From contig CALCOY010000035.1 in NCBI GenBank assembly GCA_937897325.1, positions 20,347 to 84,346 of the forward strand: 64,000 bases of DNA. Reading direction: 5' to 3'. This document shows, piece by piece, positions 18,160 to 27,670 of the stretch; the first letter of the stretch is position 1; every line of letters starts with the position of its first letter. The DNA is from an uncultured Shimia sp. Its GTDB lineage: Bacteria > Pseudomonadota > Alphaproteobacteria > Rhodobacterales > Rhodobacteraceae. The notes under the pieces are model-generated. The model had not been told where the DNA came from. It saw only the letters and a list, made by a program, of their open reading frames with translations, and made no database searches. The translations under genes and the position numbers were made by a program.

Positions 18160-18494
18160 GCCGTGTGGCTCATCACCATCATGGCCGCGAGGGCAAGACC
18201 AAGTCCCACGAATTCTCTTTGGCCAATTGGTTCGTCAAAGGAAACTGCGCCGATGATCGCCAGTGCGACAAGCGTCAACATGGAATATGCGACGCCCGCC
18301 TGTGCCAGCGTCACATGGCGCATCGCAAAGTACCAAAGGACCGCTGAAAAGGCATAAAGCCCACAGCCTAGAAGCATGTATCGCGACGTTAGCGGAAGAT
18401 CACCGTCGGCGGCGACTTTGATCACATAGTCACCCAATATGACGATTATGGCGGTGCCAAGTGAAAAACCAAAACCCAGTAGAACCGGTGACAT
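18156..18494 (-). CDS. SMR-like four-helix membrane protein
   Basis: A 112-residue protein with four hydrophobic helices and the pattern AVLWYFAMRHVTLAQAGVAY, which matches the small multidrug resistance/EamA half-unit fold (compare EmrE, where an aromatic-rich helix precedes the alanine/glycine one). SMR proteins work as antiparallel dimers exchanging cations for protons. The conserved membrane glutamate of EmrE in helix 1 is not evident, so drug efflux is not certain. The start at 18494 has a strong GGAGGGGGC ahead of it; an upstream in-frame ATG lacks one. Confidence 0.65.
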   Translation of the reverse strand: MSPVLLGFGFSLGTAIIVILGDYVIKVAADGDLPLTSRYMLLGCGLYAFSAVLWYFAMRHVTLAQAGVAYSMLTLVALAIIGAVSFDEPIGQREFVGLGLALAAMMVMSHTA

Positions 18495-18687
18495 GCCCCC
18501 TCCGATCTGGGCGACAAGGCCCGCAAATTGCATAAATCAATGAGTTCATTGTGCCGATGACGGGGTGCGGCGGTCAATGCAGGTTATCCATACCTTGCCC
18601 GGCTAGGCTTTGCCAAAAACCGGTGCTAGGGCGGAACGCGCCCTGATCATGCTCAGATCATCACAAACCGAACTACAGAGACCGATC

Positions 18688-19047
18688 GTGAAATGCCCTA
18701 TCGGCGGAAACGATCTGGTTGTTGCGGATCGGAGCGGAGTTGAAATCGACTATTGCCCTCAATGTCGGGCCATCTGGCTCGATCGCGGTGAATTGAACAA
18801 GATCATTGAACGCTCCGCGGCCTTTGCGCCGCCTCCGCCGCCAAAAGGTCGTGGATACGATGATCGGCGCCACAAGAAAAAAGGCGCGGCGGTTTTCTGG
18901 ACAAATTGTTCGACTTCTGACTGTCGGTCTTCATCCCATATCTGCCAGTGTGATGGCGTAGGCCTTGCCAAACCCGCCGTTGAGCGCAGCGCCACTTGGG
19001 TCAATCGCAAACATTCGGAAGTCCGCAAAGTCGAAGTAGAGCTTTGA
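18688..19047 (+). CDS. zf-TFIIB zinc-ribbon protein, C-terminus frameshifted
   Basis: The N-terminal half carries a TFIIB-type zinc ribbon, VKCPIGGNDLVVADRSGVEI then DYCPQCRAIWLDRGELNKI, followed by a proline-rich linker and a basic HKKK run. Homologues end with a short tail like GGFLDKLFDF. That tail is present one frame over and would stop at 18918-18920, so a base appears to be missing from the A-run at 18877-18882. As read, the frame instead runs on to 19047, antisense to the pyridoxamine-oxidase-like gene, and gives an implausible cysteine-rich tail. The GTG at 18688 is chosen because family members begin with (M/V)KCP. Metal binding is likely, function unknown. Confidence 0.7.
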   Translation: MKCPIGGNDLVVADRSGVEIDYCPQCRAIWLDRGELNKIIERSAAFAPPPPPKGRGYDDRRHKKKGAAVFWTNCSTSDCRSSSHICQCDGVGLAKPAVERSATWVNRKHSEVRKVEVEL

Positions 19048-19389
19048 CTTTGGGTGCGCGGCCAGCCAGGGCTTGGCCAAAACGGTTTTGTCGACTTCTT
19101 GGGCCTTGCCCTGCACGCTCATACGGGGATGGTTGAGCGGGTCGCCCCTTTTGCCCGGCTCTCCGATCAAGACGGAGACGCGACCATCGTCGCGAAGGGG
19201 TTTCGTGTGGCTCGAAAGATCAGAAACGAGCGTCAGGATCCGACCGTCATGCCAAAGGCCCGCTATGCGCGTGACAGACGGATGGCCGTTCTTATCGACA
19301 ACCGCCAATGCGCAATGGCGCATCTGACCAAGAAGCACCTGCACGATCTCGCGCGCGGCGTCATCTGCAGGCTGAACCGGATCCTTCAT
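18931..19389 (-). CDS. PNPOx-like flavin-binding split-barrel protein
   Basis: A 152-residue protein of the pyridoxamine 5'-phosphate oxidase-like split-barrel superfamily, related to HugZ-type haem-utilisation proteins. MRHCALAVVDKNGHPSVTRI is the first strand pair, and LVSDLSSHTKPLRDDGRVSVLIGEPG contains the typical flavin-contact region, with HPRMSVQGKA following. FMN or haem binding is inferred from family; the substrate is not known. It ends ten bases beyond the repaired stop of the convergent zinc-ribbon gene. Confidence 0.8.
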   Translation of the reverse strand: MKDPVQPADDAAREIVQVLLGQMRHCALAVVDKNGHPSVTRIAGLWHDGRILTLVSDLSSHTKPLRDDGRVSVLIGEPGKRGDPLNHPRMSVQGKAQEVDKTVLAKPWLAAHPKSKLYFDFADFRMFAIDPSGAALNGGFGKAYAITLADMG

Positions 19390-19443
19390 AGTGCCAAGCT
19401 GTCACAAGTTGGGATGTGAGGGAATGCGTATCGGCCTGCTGCG

Positions 19444-20076
19444 CTAGTCCCGATAGATGACCGCAATGCCCTTGCCCTGGTGAGTCTTAGGGTAGGGGTT
19501 TTTCTGGCCTTTGTGCTCGCCCCAGAAATCGACGGCCAGTCCGCCCTTGCCAGCTTCGTAGTTGAACGGTGTCGCTGCTGCCACAGGCACGATGTGGACG
19601 TTGCTGTCCCAAGGGTCGCATACGGTTGCGTAGGATTTGCCATCAAACCGGCGCACAGTGTCGATGCAGACCGCATGGCCGCCGCCACCGCTCCAGCCCA
19701 CTCCGGCGATGATGGGTTTGACGTCGCTGGTCGGGCCGAACCCGCCTTGGGAGCGCACCTTTTGCAGGATCGTCGAGGTCACCGTCTTGGCGTCCACGTA
19801 CTTTCCGGTCCACTTGCCGCAATTGAGTTGGTTCAGGACAGAAGCCAGCAGGGCCGGATCGGTGCCTTGCGTCTCGGGCTTGTAGGTCGAGCCTGAGACG
19901 CTTGTGTAAAGGTCATAGACCTCCTTGTTGGTTCGAAGTGCTTTCGCGCCCGGCGTGAACTTGTTGATCTTGAAAACACACATCAGGATAGATGCGATGC
20001 CGCAGGACATATTGGCCTCCTGCCCAAAAACGAGATGTGCGTCGCCGAAACGGGTGAACCGTGTAAACCAGGCCAT
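19444..20076 (-). CDS. Papain-like cysteine protease
   Basis: A 210-residue protein with a readable papain-like triad: Q19 and C25 in GQEANMSCGIASILM, H134 in GGGGHAVCID, and D154 in ATVCDPWD. The order and spacing match C39/C70-type papain-like peptidases (ABC-exporter leader peptidases and AvrRpt2-like effectors). There is no signal peptide and no adjacent ABC exporter or bacteriocin gene, so export-coupled leader cleavage is not supported. A cytosolic protease, a secreted toxin or an effector remain possible. AAGGAAGGG precedes the ATG. It is monocistronic in this orientation. Confidence 0.7.
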   Translation of the reverse strand: MAWFTRFTRFGDAHLVFGQEANMSCGIASILMCVFKINKFTPGAKALRTNKEVYDLYTSVSGSTYKPETQGTDPALLASVLNQLNCGKWTGKYVDAKTVTSTILQKVRSQGGFGPTSDVKPIIAGVGWSGGGGHAVCIDTVRRFDGKSYATVCDPWDSNVHIVPVAAATPFNYEAGKGGLAVDFWGEHKGQKNPYPKTHQGKGIAVIYRD

Positions 20077-20257
20077 TCTGGACCCTTCCTTTGATACTGC
20101 TGTGACTGACTGACGTCGGATGAAAAGTGTTTGGTCAAATATGCGCTGAGACCGTGCGCGATTGCGGCGTGTTTGTCCAGACGACTTCCATACTTGAGCC
20201 GATTGGCCAGTGCAGGCTAGGCTGTTGTTCTGGGGATATTTGAAAAAGGAATTTGGG

Positions 20258-20644
20258 ATGAGGGTTTTTGTGATGGTCGTATTTGCGGCGCTGGCGGCGG
20301 GGGGTGTCTCGGCTCAGGATCAATACATCGGGGGCTACTGGGCCCATATCGGCCCACAGGATTACTACAATTCAAGCGGCACACGCCTGACCGACGCAGC
20401 GGCAATCCTTCGTCAGGATCGCGCGAACTTTCACCGCTTTGGTATCCGCCATCCGCGCGACGAGAGTGACCCGTGGTTTGGCACCCAAAACGGACGCGCG
20501 GCCATGCCTGCCATGATCGCAAATGCGGGCGGGGTACCGGCATACATCCAGAATCTCATGTGGGAAGGCCGAGAACTGACGATCTACGTGTCGATGTATC
20601 AACGTGGTGGTTTCACATATCTCAGGGCAGAGATCCCCGGCTGA
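20258..20644 (+). CDS. Small exported protein of unknown function
   Basis: The 128-residue product has a clear Sec signal (FVMVVFAALAAGGVSAQ) and a mature region rich in aromatic residues (YIGGYWAHIGPQDYYNSSGT). I do not recognise a family. The ATG at 20258 is chosen because AAAAAGGA sits upstream and it opens the signal; an in-frame start 48 bases earlier would bury it. Divergent from the papain-like protease gene. Confidence 0.6.
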   Translation: MRVFVMVVFAALAAGGVSAQDQYIGGYWAHIGPQDYYNSSGTRLTDAAAILRQDRANFHRFGIRHPRDESDPWFGTQNGRAAMPAMIANAGGVPAYIQNLMWEGRELTIYVSMYQRGGFTYLRAEIPG

Positions 20645-20823
20645 TTGAATTCAGTGAAAAGTTTGAGCAACTTTGCGCACATTTGGCTGGTTGGACCTAA
20701 GTCAAATTGAGCCGTTTCGGATGTTCCAAAACAGCGCCGACATTACGCCGCGCGCATAATCCCTTCGCTCAAAGCGCCGCCACATGTTACAATACGGAAT
20801 TTAGAATTGGGGCGAAGTTATTT

Positions 20824-21567
20824 ATGGTGGATATAGTCAAGCTGCTATCTGCACTTGGAAATCTCGTTTTTTCCTCTCAGGATAGACAACGCAAATATCG
20901 CTTCAATGACGCGCTGGAAGAGAACCTCAACGAACAACTCGAGGCGGCCGGCGGGGATGGGGTTAGCTTTGACTTGTTGTTAAAAAGCAGTGGCGTGTTT
21001 GATGAAAAACCAGATGAGTTGCGCCGCATTCTTATCGAAATTGGTGCGAAGCGGCGGTTGCATGGAAAACACGAATACTGGGTCGCACGCCAAGAGGGGC
21101 GGCGCAGATCGCGGCGTGCGGTGCTGGTTCGATCAGTGCTTGGGACAATAGCGCTGGTCACGATTGCAATTCTCGCACTAAACGCGGTGGAGTTTAAGGA
21201 CAGGTTGGCGATCATTGCAGAGAGGTTTTTTGAGAATGACGAGGTCACTCAAGACCCGCTTGCCTCTTCTATGTCGAGCCGTCCGCGCTATGGAGAGTAC
21301 GGTGTCAGCATAGGGGCTTTTCGAACGAGCGCGCTGGCCAAGGCGCAGTTGAAACGCGCGGTCGAGCGGTTGGACCTAGACCCGGAGGAGTTCGGGGTTT
21401 TTCTTGGTCCTCAGGATCTCAGCGTGGTGATCATCTATCCGTTCGCCGAGAAAACTGTGGCAGACTTCAACTTTTCGCGCGCGCAAGGCGAGGGGTTCGA
21501 AGATATCAGGCTCATCAAGATGAAAGACTGGGAAGACATTACCAGCCGCTTTGTCGATGGCTTGTAG
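20824..21567 (+). CDS. Single-pass membrane protein with SPOR-like tail
   Basis: A 247-residue protein. The N-terminal 100 residues look like a helical winged-helix-type cytosolic domain (VSFDLLLKSSGVFDEKPDEL then LIEIGAKRRLHGKHEYWVA). A basic stretch (GRRRSRRA) precedes one membrane helix (SVLGTIALVTIAILALNAV). The C-terminal segment YGVSIGAFRTSALAKAQLKR resembles a SPOR-type peptidoglycan-binding repeat in length and pattern. An envelope role is inferred only. The ATG at 20824 has no strong ribosome site; a longer reading from an upstream start at 20707 is possible. It ends 11 bases before the uvrB stop, convergent. Confidence 0.5.
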   Translation: MVDIVKLLSALGNLVFSSQDRQRKYRFNDALEENLNEQLEAAGGDGVSFDLLLKSSGVFDEKPDELRRILIEIGAKRRLHGKHEYWVARQEGRRRSRRAVLVRSVLGTIALVTIAILALNAVEFKDRLAIIAERFFENDEVTQDPLASSMSSRPRYGEYGVSIGAFRTSALAKAQLKRAVERLDLDPEEFGVFLGPQDLSVVIIYPFAEKTVADFNFSRAQGEGFEDIRLIKMKDWEDITSRFVDGL

Positions 21568-21577
21568 GGCGCTTCAT

Positions 21578-23791
21578 TCAACGTTTCTTCCGCCGCTTCA
21601 CGTTTCCGCCGCGCTGACCGGCGCGTCCGGCGGTTGAGCGACCAGAGGCCTTTTGCACGTCGTCCACTGCCTTTTCGACAGCATACTGGCGGGCCATCGG
21701 GTCGTCGGCGATGGCCAGATCGACGGTTTCCAGGCGCTTGATCTCGTCCCGCAGTCGCGCCGCTTCTTCGAATTCCAGATTCTCGGCGGCTTTGCGCATG
21801 TCGTCCCGCATGCCCTCCAGCACCGCCTGCAGGTTCGATCCGGCCTTGGCGTCGTCGATCTGGGCGGTTACGCGGTTCATGTCCACATCGCCCTGATAGA
21901 GGCCTGCCAGCACGTCCTCGACATTCTTTTTGACCGTCTCCGGCGTGATCCCATGTTCCTCATTGTAGGCCATCTGCTTGGCGCGGCGGCGGTTGGTTTC
22001 GGCCAGCGCGCGCTCCATCGAGCCGGTGACCTTGTCGGCATACATGATGACCCGGCCATCGGCGTTCCGCGCGGCCCGTCCGATCGTCTGAACCAGCGAT
22101 GTTTCAGAGCGCAGGAACCCTTCCTTGTCCGCGTCTAGGATCGCGACGAGGCCACATTCGGGGATGTCGAGACCTTCGCGCAAGAGGTTGATCCCGATCA
22201 GCACGTCGAACGCCCCAAGCCGCAGGTCGCGCAGGATTTCGATGCGCTCGAGCGTGTCGATGTCAGAGTGCATGTAGCGTACGCGGATGCCCTGTTCATG
22301 CATGTATTCGGTCAGGTCTTCTGCCATACGCTTGGTCAGCGTTGTGCAAAGCGTGCGGTAGCCGTCGGCGGCGACCTTGCGCACCTCGTCCAGAAGGTCA
22401 TCGACCTGCATGGAAACCGGGCGGATTTCGACCTGTGGATCCAATAGGCCGGTGGGGCGAATGACCTGTTCCGTAAAGACGCCGCCTGCCTGCTCGAGTT
22501 CCCAAGCTGCGGGGGTAGCTGAAACGAAGACCGATTGTGGGCGCATGGCGTCCCACTCCTCGAACTTCAGGGGGCGGTTGTCCATGCAGGAGGGCAGGCG
22601 AAAGCCATGCTCGGCCAGGGTGAACTTTCGCCGGTAGTCCCCTTTGTACATACCACCGATCTGCGGGACAGAGACGTGGGACTCGTCGGCGAAGACGATC
22701 GCGTTGTCCGGGATGAATTCGAAGAGCGTGGGTGGCGGCTCGCCGGGGGCGCGGCCAGTAAGATAGCGCGAGTAGTTCTCGATCCCGTTGCAGACGCCTG
22801 TGGCCTCCAGCATTTCCAGATCGAAGTTTGTCCGCTGTTCCAGCCGCTGCGCCTCAAGCAGTTTGCCCTCGCTTACCAGTTGGTCGAGCCTGATCTTCAG
22901 CTCTTTCTTAATGCCAACGATGGCCTGGTTCATCGTTGGCTTTGGCGTCACGTAATGGGAATTGGCGTAAACACGGATGCGTTCCATGTTGGTGTGCTTT
23001 TCGCCGGTCAGTGGATCGAATTCCGTGATGCTTTCCAGCTCTTCCCCGAAGAAGGACAGTTTCCAGGCACGATCTTCAAGGTGGGCAGGGAAAATCTCAA
23101 GGCTGTCGCCGCGCACGCGGAAGGAGCCACGCTGGAACGCCTGATCGTTACGGCGGTATTGCTGGGCCACAAGATCGGCCATGATCTGACGCTGGTCGTA
23201 CATGTTGCCGACCTTCAGGTCCTGCGTCATGGCTCCGTAGGTTTCGACCGAGCCGATACCGTAGATGCAGGACACAGACGCCACGATCACCACGTCATCG
23301 CGTTCGAGCAAGGCACGCGTGGCCGAATGGCGCATGCGGTCGATCTGTTCGTTGATCTGGCTTTCCTTCTCGATGTACGTGTCTGACCGGGGAACATACG
23401 CTTCGGGCTGATAGTAGTCGTAGTAGCTGACGAAATACTCCACCGCGTTCTCCGGAAAGAAGCCTTTGAACTCCCCGTACAACTGAGCGGCAAGTGTCTT
23501 GTTCGGGGCAAGGATAATCGCGGGGCGTTGCGTTTCCTCGATCACTTTCGCCATCGTATAGGTCTTGCCTGTGCCGGTGGCTCCAAGAAGGACTTGATCA
23601 CGCTCACCATCCGCGACGTTGTCAGCCAGTTCCTTGATCGCCGTCGGTTGGTCGCCTGCCGGTTTGAATTCGGTGTGCATGACCAAAGGTTTGCCCCCCT
23701 CCAGCTTGAGACGGGCCCGCACATCTTCGGCCGGGTTGGCCAGGGCAGTTTCGGATTTGTCGGAATGGGTATAGGGCATCGGCGAACTCAC
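21578..23791 (-). CDS. uvrB: Excinuclease ABC subunit B
   Basis: UvrB is the damage-verifying helicase of nucleotide excision repair; it is loaded by UvrA and recruits UvrC. Length 737 residues. Walker A is [11 protein letters not shown] at about 70-80, the beta-hairpin region [20 protein letters not shown] follows, and VFADESHVS carries the DExH-like Walker B. The helicase C-terminal motifs ([26 protein letters not shown]) and the UVR domain [16 protein letters not shown] are intact. A GTG at 23791 and an ATG at 23779 are both possible starts. uvrC is encoded 7 kb away on the other strand. No LexA-type operator was recognised by eye. Confidence 0.97.
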   Translation of the reverse strand: MSSPMPYTHSDKSETALANPAEDVRARLKLEGGKPLVMHTEFKPAGDQPTAIKELADNVADGERDQVLLGATGTGKTYTMAKVIEETQRPAIILAPNKTLAAQLYGEFKGFFPENAVEYFVSYYDYYQPEAYVPRSDTYIEKESQINEQIDRMRHSATRALLERDDVVIVASVSCIYGIGSVETYGAMTQDLKVGNMYDQRQIMADLVAQQYRRNDQAFQRGSFRVRGDSLEIFPAHLEDRAWKLSFFGEELESITEFDPLTGEKHTNMERIRVYANSHYVTPKPTMNQAIVGIKKELKIRLDQLVSEGKLLEAQRLEQRTNFDLEMLEATGVCNGIENYSRYLTGRAPGEPPPTLFEFIPDNAIVFADESHVSVPQIGGMYKGDYRRKFTLAEHGFRLPSCMDNRPLKFEEWDAMRPQSVFVSATPAAWELEQAGGVFTEQVIRPTGLLDPQVEIRPVSMQVDDLLDEVRKVAADGYRTLCTTLTKRMAEDLTEYMHEQGIRVRYMHSDIDTLERIEILRDLRLGAFDVLIGINLLREGLDIPECGLVAILDADKEGFLRSETSLVQTIGRAARNADGRVIMYADKVTGSMERALAETNRRRAKQMAYNEEHGITPETVKKNVEDVLAGLYQGDVDMNRVTAQIDDAKAGSNLQAVLEGMRDDMRKAAENLEFEEAARLRDEIKRLETVDLAIADDPMARQYAVEKAVDDVQKASGRSTAGRAGQRGGNVKRRKKR

Positions 23792-24038
23792 TTTCAGCTT
23801 CTAGAGTTGACGTGATCCTCATGTTGTTCAAGGGCTGTTCAAGCCCGCACTGTCAGAAATGGTCAGTAAGGCTCAGGCGTATCTGGAAACCGCTAAAGAC
23901 CCGATATGGATCCCATCCGGGAGCACACTTCATGGCCTTGATATTTTGAGTGTCAACAACCGGGGATAGAGCGGCTTGATCTAGCTCAAGGTCGGATTCT
24001 CTGCACCATGGCATCTTCCCGTATATCGGGAGGATGAG

Positions 24039-24236
24039 ATGCCAAGAGACAGCTATTTCAAGGAAGACGCTGTCCGGTACTACTGCTACGCAGTGAAAGA
24101 ACCGGACCCGGTCGAAGAAACGCCGTGCAAGGCAACGAAGGAAAGCGTTGAGTGCTTCGTGAGTCAGATGGTTCTGCCAATGCTTGCCCAGAAGCTTGAA
24201 AGACGGCCGGGCGTCTTTGGCGGACGCAGTCAGTAA
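24039..24236 (+). CDS. Small protein of unknown function
   Basis: A 65-residue protein (starts MPRDSYFKEDAVRYYCYAVK) with two tyrosines-rich and three cysteine positions and no membrane helix. No family recognised. Support for its being real is a strong GGGAGGATGAG ribosome site before the ATG and codon use like its neighbours. It overlaps the end of the convergent transporter gene by seven bases. Confidence 0.5.
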   Translation: MPRDSYFKEDAVRYYCYAVKEPDPVEETPCKATKESVECFVSQMVLPMLAQKLERRPGVFGGRSQ

Positions 24237-25210
24237 CGCGATTTTACCTCGGTACGGGCCAACGCCTTGGCCTTTTGGTGTTCGCGCAGGAAGACGAACA
24301 GACCGGCCGCGAGGATCATCGTGATGCCGATCCATACCTCTATCATCGGCAGATCGCCGAAGATCACGAAACCCCAGAAGACGGCAAGCGGCAGCCCCAC
24401 ATATTCGAAGGGTGCAACCGTGGCCGCATCGGCCAGTCGGTAGGCTTGGCTCAGGCTGTAGCCGATAATGCCTGCGTTGATGCCCAAACCCAAAAACACC
24501 CATTCGTCGCCCGGCTGTGGCCAGATCCAGGCGCGCAGCAGAAACTGAAGCGATGCCGGGCTTTCGTCGGTCACAAGACGACCGTCTCCGGCGATCAGAT
24601 AGAACCCCAGGGCCACGATGATGAAGGTGCTTTGGATGTATACCGCCATTGCACTTGCCTTGCTTTCGACGCCCAGTTTGCGGGTGAGCACCTGGTTGAA
24701 CGCGTAGGTCAGGGCGGACAGGACGGGCAACAACAGAACGAGCCGATTGACCTCAAGGGCGTCCGCCTCGGCCCATGGGCGCTGCATTATCAGCACACCC
24801 ACAAAGCCGAAAATCACAGCACCGATCCGCAGCGGGCCGACTTTCTCACCCAGAACCGGGATGGAAAGCAATGTGATGAAAAGCGGGGCGGCAAAGAACA
24901 ATGCGGTTGCCTCTGCCAATGGCAATACTGCGATGGCCACAAAAAAGGTCATGTTGGACAGAACGATCAGGATCCCTCGCAACAGATGCAGACCGGGGTG
25001 ACGGGTCTTGAGGATGCGCAAGCCGCCCTCAATCTGAACAAGGATCAGGCTGAACAGGATGCCTATTGTGGAGCGCGCGAAAACGATTTGATGCAGCGGG
25101 TAGTCCCCGGACAATCGCTTGATCAGCATGTCATTGATGGAGATGCAGAAAACCCCAAGCAGGACGAAGAGAACGCCCAACGCAGCGCGATTTGAGGGGG
25201 CAGCAGTCAT
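24230..25210 (-). CDS. EamA/DMT family transporter
   Basis: A 326-residue inner-membrane protein with ten hydrophobic helices in two EamA repeats (first around ISINDMLIKRLSGDYPLHQI, second around YAFNQVLTRKLGVESKASAM). DMT carriers of this kind export amino acids, nucleotides or other metabolites; the substrate cannot be predicted. RBS-positioned ATG at 25210 is used; the in-frame TTG six bases earlier is less likely. It is divergent from the CoxG-like gene. Confidence 0.85.
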   Translation of the reverse strand: MTAAPSNRAALGVLFVLLGVFCISINDMLIKRLSGDYPLHQIVFARSTIGILFSLILVQIEGGLRILKTRHPGLHLLRGILIVLSNMTFFVAIAVLPLAEATALFFAAPLFITLLSIPVLGEKVGPLRIGAVIFGFVGVLIMQRPWAEADALEVNRLVLLLPVLSALTYAFNQVLTRKLGVESKASAMAVYIQSTFIIVALGFYLIAGDGRLVTDESPASLQFLLRAWIWPQPGDEWVFLGLGINAGIIGYSLSQAYRLADAATVAPFEYVGLPLAVFWGFVIFGDLPMIEVWIGITMILAAGLFVFLREHQKAKALARTEVKSRY

Positions 25211-25291
25211 GGGCAATGACTATCACGCATGCTGGCGCTGTCATCTGCAATCGGTTAGGCACATGCGAATTGCATTGACTTGGAGGCTAGC

Positions 25292-25804
25292 ATGCAGATG
25301 TCCGACAGCCGTCAGATCGCGGCCGATCCCCAAACGGTTTACGCGGCTCTTCTGGATCCTAGGGTTCTTCAGACCTGTGTCCCTGGCGCGACCGAGGTAA
25401 CCGGCACCCCGGAAGACGGCTTTGAGGCGGTGGTTACCCAGAAAGTCGGCCCGGTGAAGGCGACCTTCAAAGGTCAGGTGAAGATGTCGGATCGGATGCC
25501 CGGTGAAAAGCTGACGATCAGCGGTGAGGGCAAGGGCGGTGCGGCCGGTTTTGCCAAGGGTGGCGCAGTGGTGACATTCGAAGCCTCTGAGCAGGGCACC
25601 GTGCTGACTTATGAAGTCGATGCGAAAGTCGGTGGCAAGCTCGCGCAGCTGGGCAGCCGGATCATCGACGGCTTTGCCAAGAAGATGGCCGATCAGTTCT
25701 TCTCAAATCTCCAGACCCATCTGGAAGGTCCTTCCGACGATGACGCGGAAGCAGAAGTAACCAAGACGTCGGGCTGGATGTCGAGGCTGACCGGCAAAAG
25801 CTGA
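25292..25804 (+). CDS. CoxG-like SRPBCC domain protein
   Basis: A 170-residue START/SRPBCC-fold protein. DPQTVYAALLDPRVLQTCVPG is the signature of the carbon monoxide dehydrogenase subunit G family, and GKLAQLGSRIIDGFAKKMADQF the conserved C-terminal helix. In CO dehydrogenase operons CoxG anchors the enzyme at the membrane, but there are no cox catalytic genes nearby, so a generic lipid or cofactor-binding role is equally likely. GGAGG precedes the ATG at 25292. Confidence 0.82.
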   Translation: MQMSDSRQIAADPQTVYAALLDPRVLQTCVPGATEVTGTPEDGFEAVVTQKVGPVKATFKGQVKMSDRMPGEKLTISGEGKGGAAGFAKGGAVVTFEASEQGTVLTYEVDAKVGGKLAQLGSRIIDGFAKKMADQFFSNLQTHLEGPSDDDAEAEVTKTSGWMSRLTGKS

Positions 25805-25901
25805 CCCGCCTGTCTCCTTGCACATCGTTTTGTGCGCTTGCGCTCTGGCCTCTGCGCCTTTGGCGTTCTAGCTTTCGCGCCGAACCAATCTGGAAGTCCA
25901 C

Positions 25902-26831
25902 ATGCCTGCAGTTTTAAACATCCAAAACCTCCGCAAGGCCTATTCGGACGGTTTCGAAGCGCTCAAGAACATCGACCTCCAGATCGAAGAAGGCGAGATC
26001 TTTGCTCTTCTCGGCCCCAATGGCGCGGGCAAGACCACACTGATTTCGACGGTTTGCGGGATCACGACGCCCAGTTCGGGCAGCATTTCGGTGTCCGGGC
26101 ATGACATTGCTGCCGATTTCCGGGCCGCGCGGCGGTTGATTGGTCTCGTGCCACAAGAGATCGCGCTTGAGCCTTTCGAAAAGGTCATCAATACGGTCCG
26201 GTTTTCGCGTGGGTTGTTTGGAAAGCCCCGCAAGGATGCAGTGATCGAAGATATTCTCAAGCGCCTCTCGCTCTGGGACAAACGTGACAATCAGGTGCGG
26301 GAATTGTCGGGCGGCATGAAGCGGCGCGTTTTGATCGCCAAGGCGCTCGCCCATGAACCGCGGCTTCTGTTTCTGGACGAGCCGACGGCGGGTGTCGACG
26401 TGGAATTGCGCAAGGACATGTGGGATATCGTTGCCGATCTGAAACGGGACGGCGTGACGATCATTCTGACGACGCACTACATCGAAGAGGCAGAGGCGAT
26501 TGCCGACCGCGTCGGAGTGATCGCCAAGGGAGAGATCCTGCTTGTCGAGGAAAAGGACCGTCTGATGCAGCAGATGGGCAAGAAAGAGCTTGAGGTACAA
26601 TTGTCCGGCAGCCTCGACAGCATCCCCGGAGCTTTGGCGCATCACAACCTTCAACTTGGCGCTGATGGCGCAAGCCTGATCTATGTCTACGACACCAATC
26701 AGGAACGGACAGGCATCACCAAACTGCTGAATGACGTGGCTGCGGCCGGTTTGACGCTGCGCGATGTTGTGACACGTCAATCCAGCCTCGAAGACATCTT
26801 CGTGACCCTCGTGCGGGAGGATGCGGCATGA
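25902..26831 (+). CDS. ABC-2 type transporter ATP-binding protein
   Basis: A 309-residue ATPase subunit. Walker A is [10 protein letters not shown], the signature is [16 protein letters not shown], Walker B is [12 protein letters not shown], and the switch histidine follows in [11 protein letters not shown]. It resembles the YadG/CcmA-like group that pairs with ABC-2 permeases. The ATPase gene overlaps the permease gene by four bases (ATGA), so they form one exporter. The exported substrate is unknown. Confidence 0.93.
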   Translation: MPAVLNIQNLRKAYSDGFEALKNIDLQIEEGEIFALLGPNGAGKTTLISTVCGITTPSSGSISVSGHDIAADFRAARRLIGLVPQEIALEPFEKVINTVRFSRGLFGKPRKDAVIEDILKRLSLWDKRDNQVRELSGGMKRRVLIAKALAHEPRLLFLDEPTAGVDVELRKDMWDIVADLKRDGVTIILTTHYIEEAEAIADRVGVIAKGEILLVEEKDRLMQQMGKKELEVQLSGSLDSIPGALAHHNLQLGADGASLIYVYDTNQERTGITKLLNDVAAAGLTLRDVVTRQSSLEDIFVTLVREDAA

Positions 26832-27589
26832 ACTGGACCGCGATCCGCGCCATTTATATGTTTGAAATGGCAAGATTTTTCCGCACTCTGGCGCAAAGCT
26901 TTGTGTCGCCGGTCCTGTCGACATCGCTATACTTCGTCGTCTTCGGCGGAGCGATCGGCAGCCGGATCGATGAAATTGACGGGGTCAGCTATGGCGCCTT
27001 CATCGTGCCCGGGCTGATCATGTTGACAGTGATGACCCAAAGTATCTCGAACGCATCATTCGGCATCTATTTTCCGAAATTCATTGGCACGATCTACGAA
27101 TTGCTGTCGGCACCCGTCAACTTCCTTGAGATCGTCATCGGCTACGTGGGTGCTGCGGCGACCAAGGCCTTGTTCATCGGCGTGATCATCCTGATCACCT
27201 CGTTCTTCTTCGTGGATATGAGCATCGCTCATCCGCTAGCCATGATCCTGTTCCTCGTGCTCACTTGTGTCAGCTTCGCGCTTTTTGGGTTCATCCTGGG
27301 GATCTGGGCAGGCAACTTCGAGCAGTTGCAGCTTGTGCCATTGCTGATCGTGACACCCTTGGTGTTTCTCGGGGGCTCTTTTTATTCAATCTCGATGTTG
27401 CCGCCGATCTGGCAGTCAATTTCGATGTTCAACCCAGTCGTCTATCTGATCTCTGGTTTCCGCTGGTCGTTCTATGGGTTGGCGGATGTTCCGATTGTCG
27501 CGTCGCTGCTTGCCATCGCGTTTTTTCTCGGGATCTGTCTCGCGGTGGTCTGGTGGATCTTCAAAACGGGCTGGCGCATTCGGCAATAG
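26828..27589 (+). CDS. ABC-2 type transporter permease
   Basis: A 253-residue inner-membrane protein with six hydrophobic helices and the ABC-2 pattern: an extra-membrane loop with [17 protein letters not shown], then [20 protein letters not shown] and a final [15 protein letters not shown]. It is the YadH-like partner of the ATPase encoded immediately upstream, with which it should form a homodimeric pore. The S49 peptidase gene follows after 81 bases. Confidence 0.92.
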   Translation: MNWTAIRAIYMFEMARFFRTLAQSFVSPVLSTSLYFVVFGGAIGSRIDEIDGVSYGAFIVPGLIMLTVMTQSISNASFGIYFPKFIGTIYELLSAPVNFLEIVIGYVGAAATKALFIGVIILITSFFFVDMSIAHPLAMILFLVLTCVSFALFGFILGIWAGNFEQLQLVPLLIVTPLVFLGGSFYSISMLPPIWQSISMFNPVVYLISGFRWSFYGLADVPIVASLLAIAFFLGICLAVVWWIFKTGWRIRQ

Positions 27590-27670
27590 TCTGTTGCCTC
27601 TGCGCCCCATTCTGAACTCGTTTGCTGGCTGGCCTTGTTTGGTGTCGCCCCGAATTCTACATGGGCCAGA

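Noticed and set aside
18921..19047. C-terminal extension of the zinc-ribbon protein
   Set aside because: Antisense to a well-supported gene and unlike homologues; explained by a frameshift in the A-run.
23853..24503. 216-codon minus-strand reading after the EamA gene
   Set aside because: Shadow of the transporter gene and intergenic DNA; low-complexity translation with no motif.
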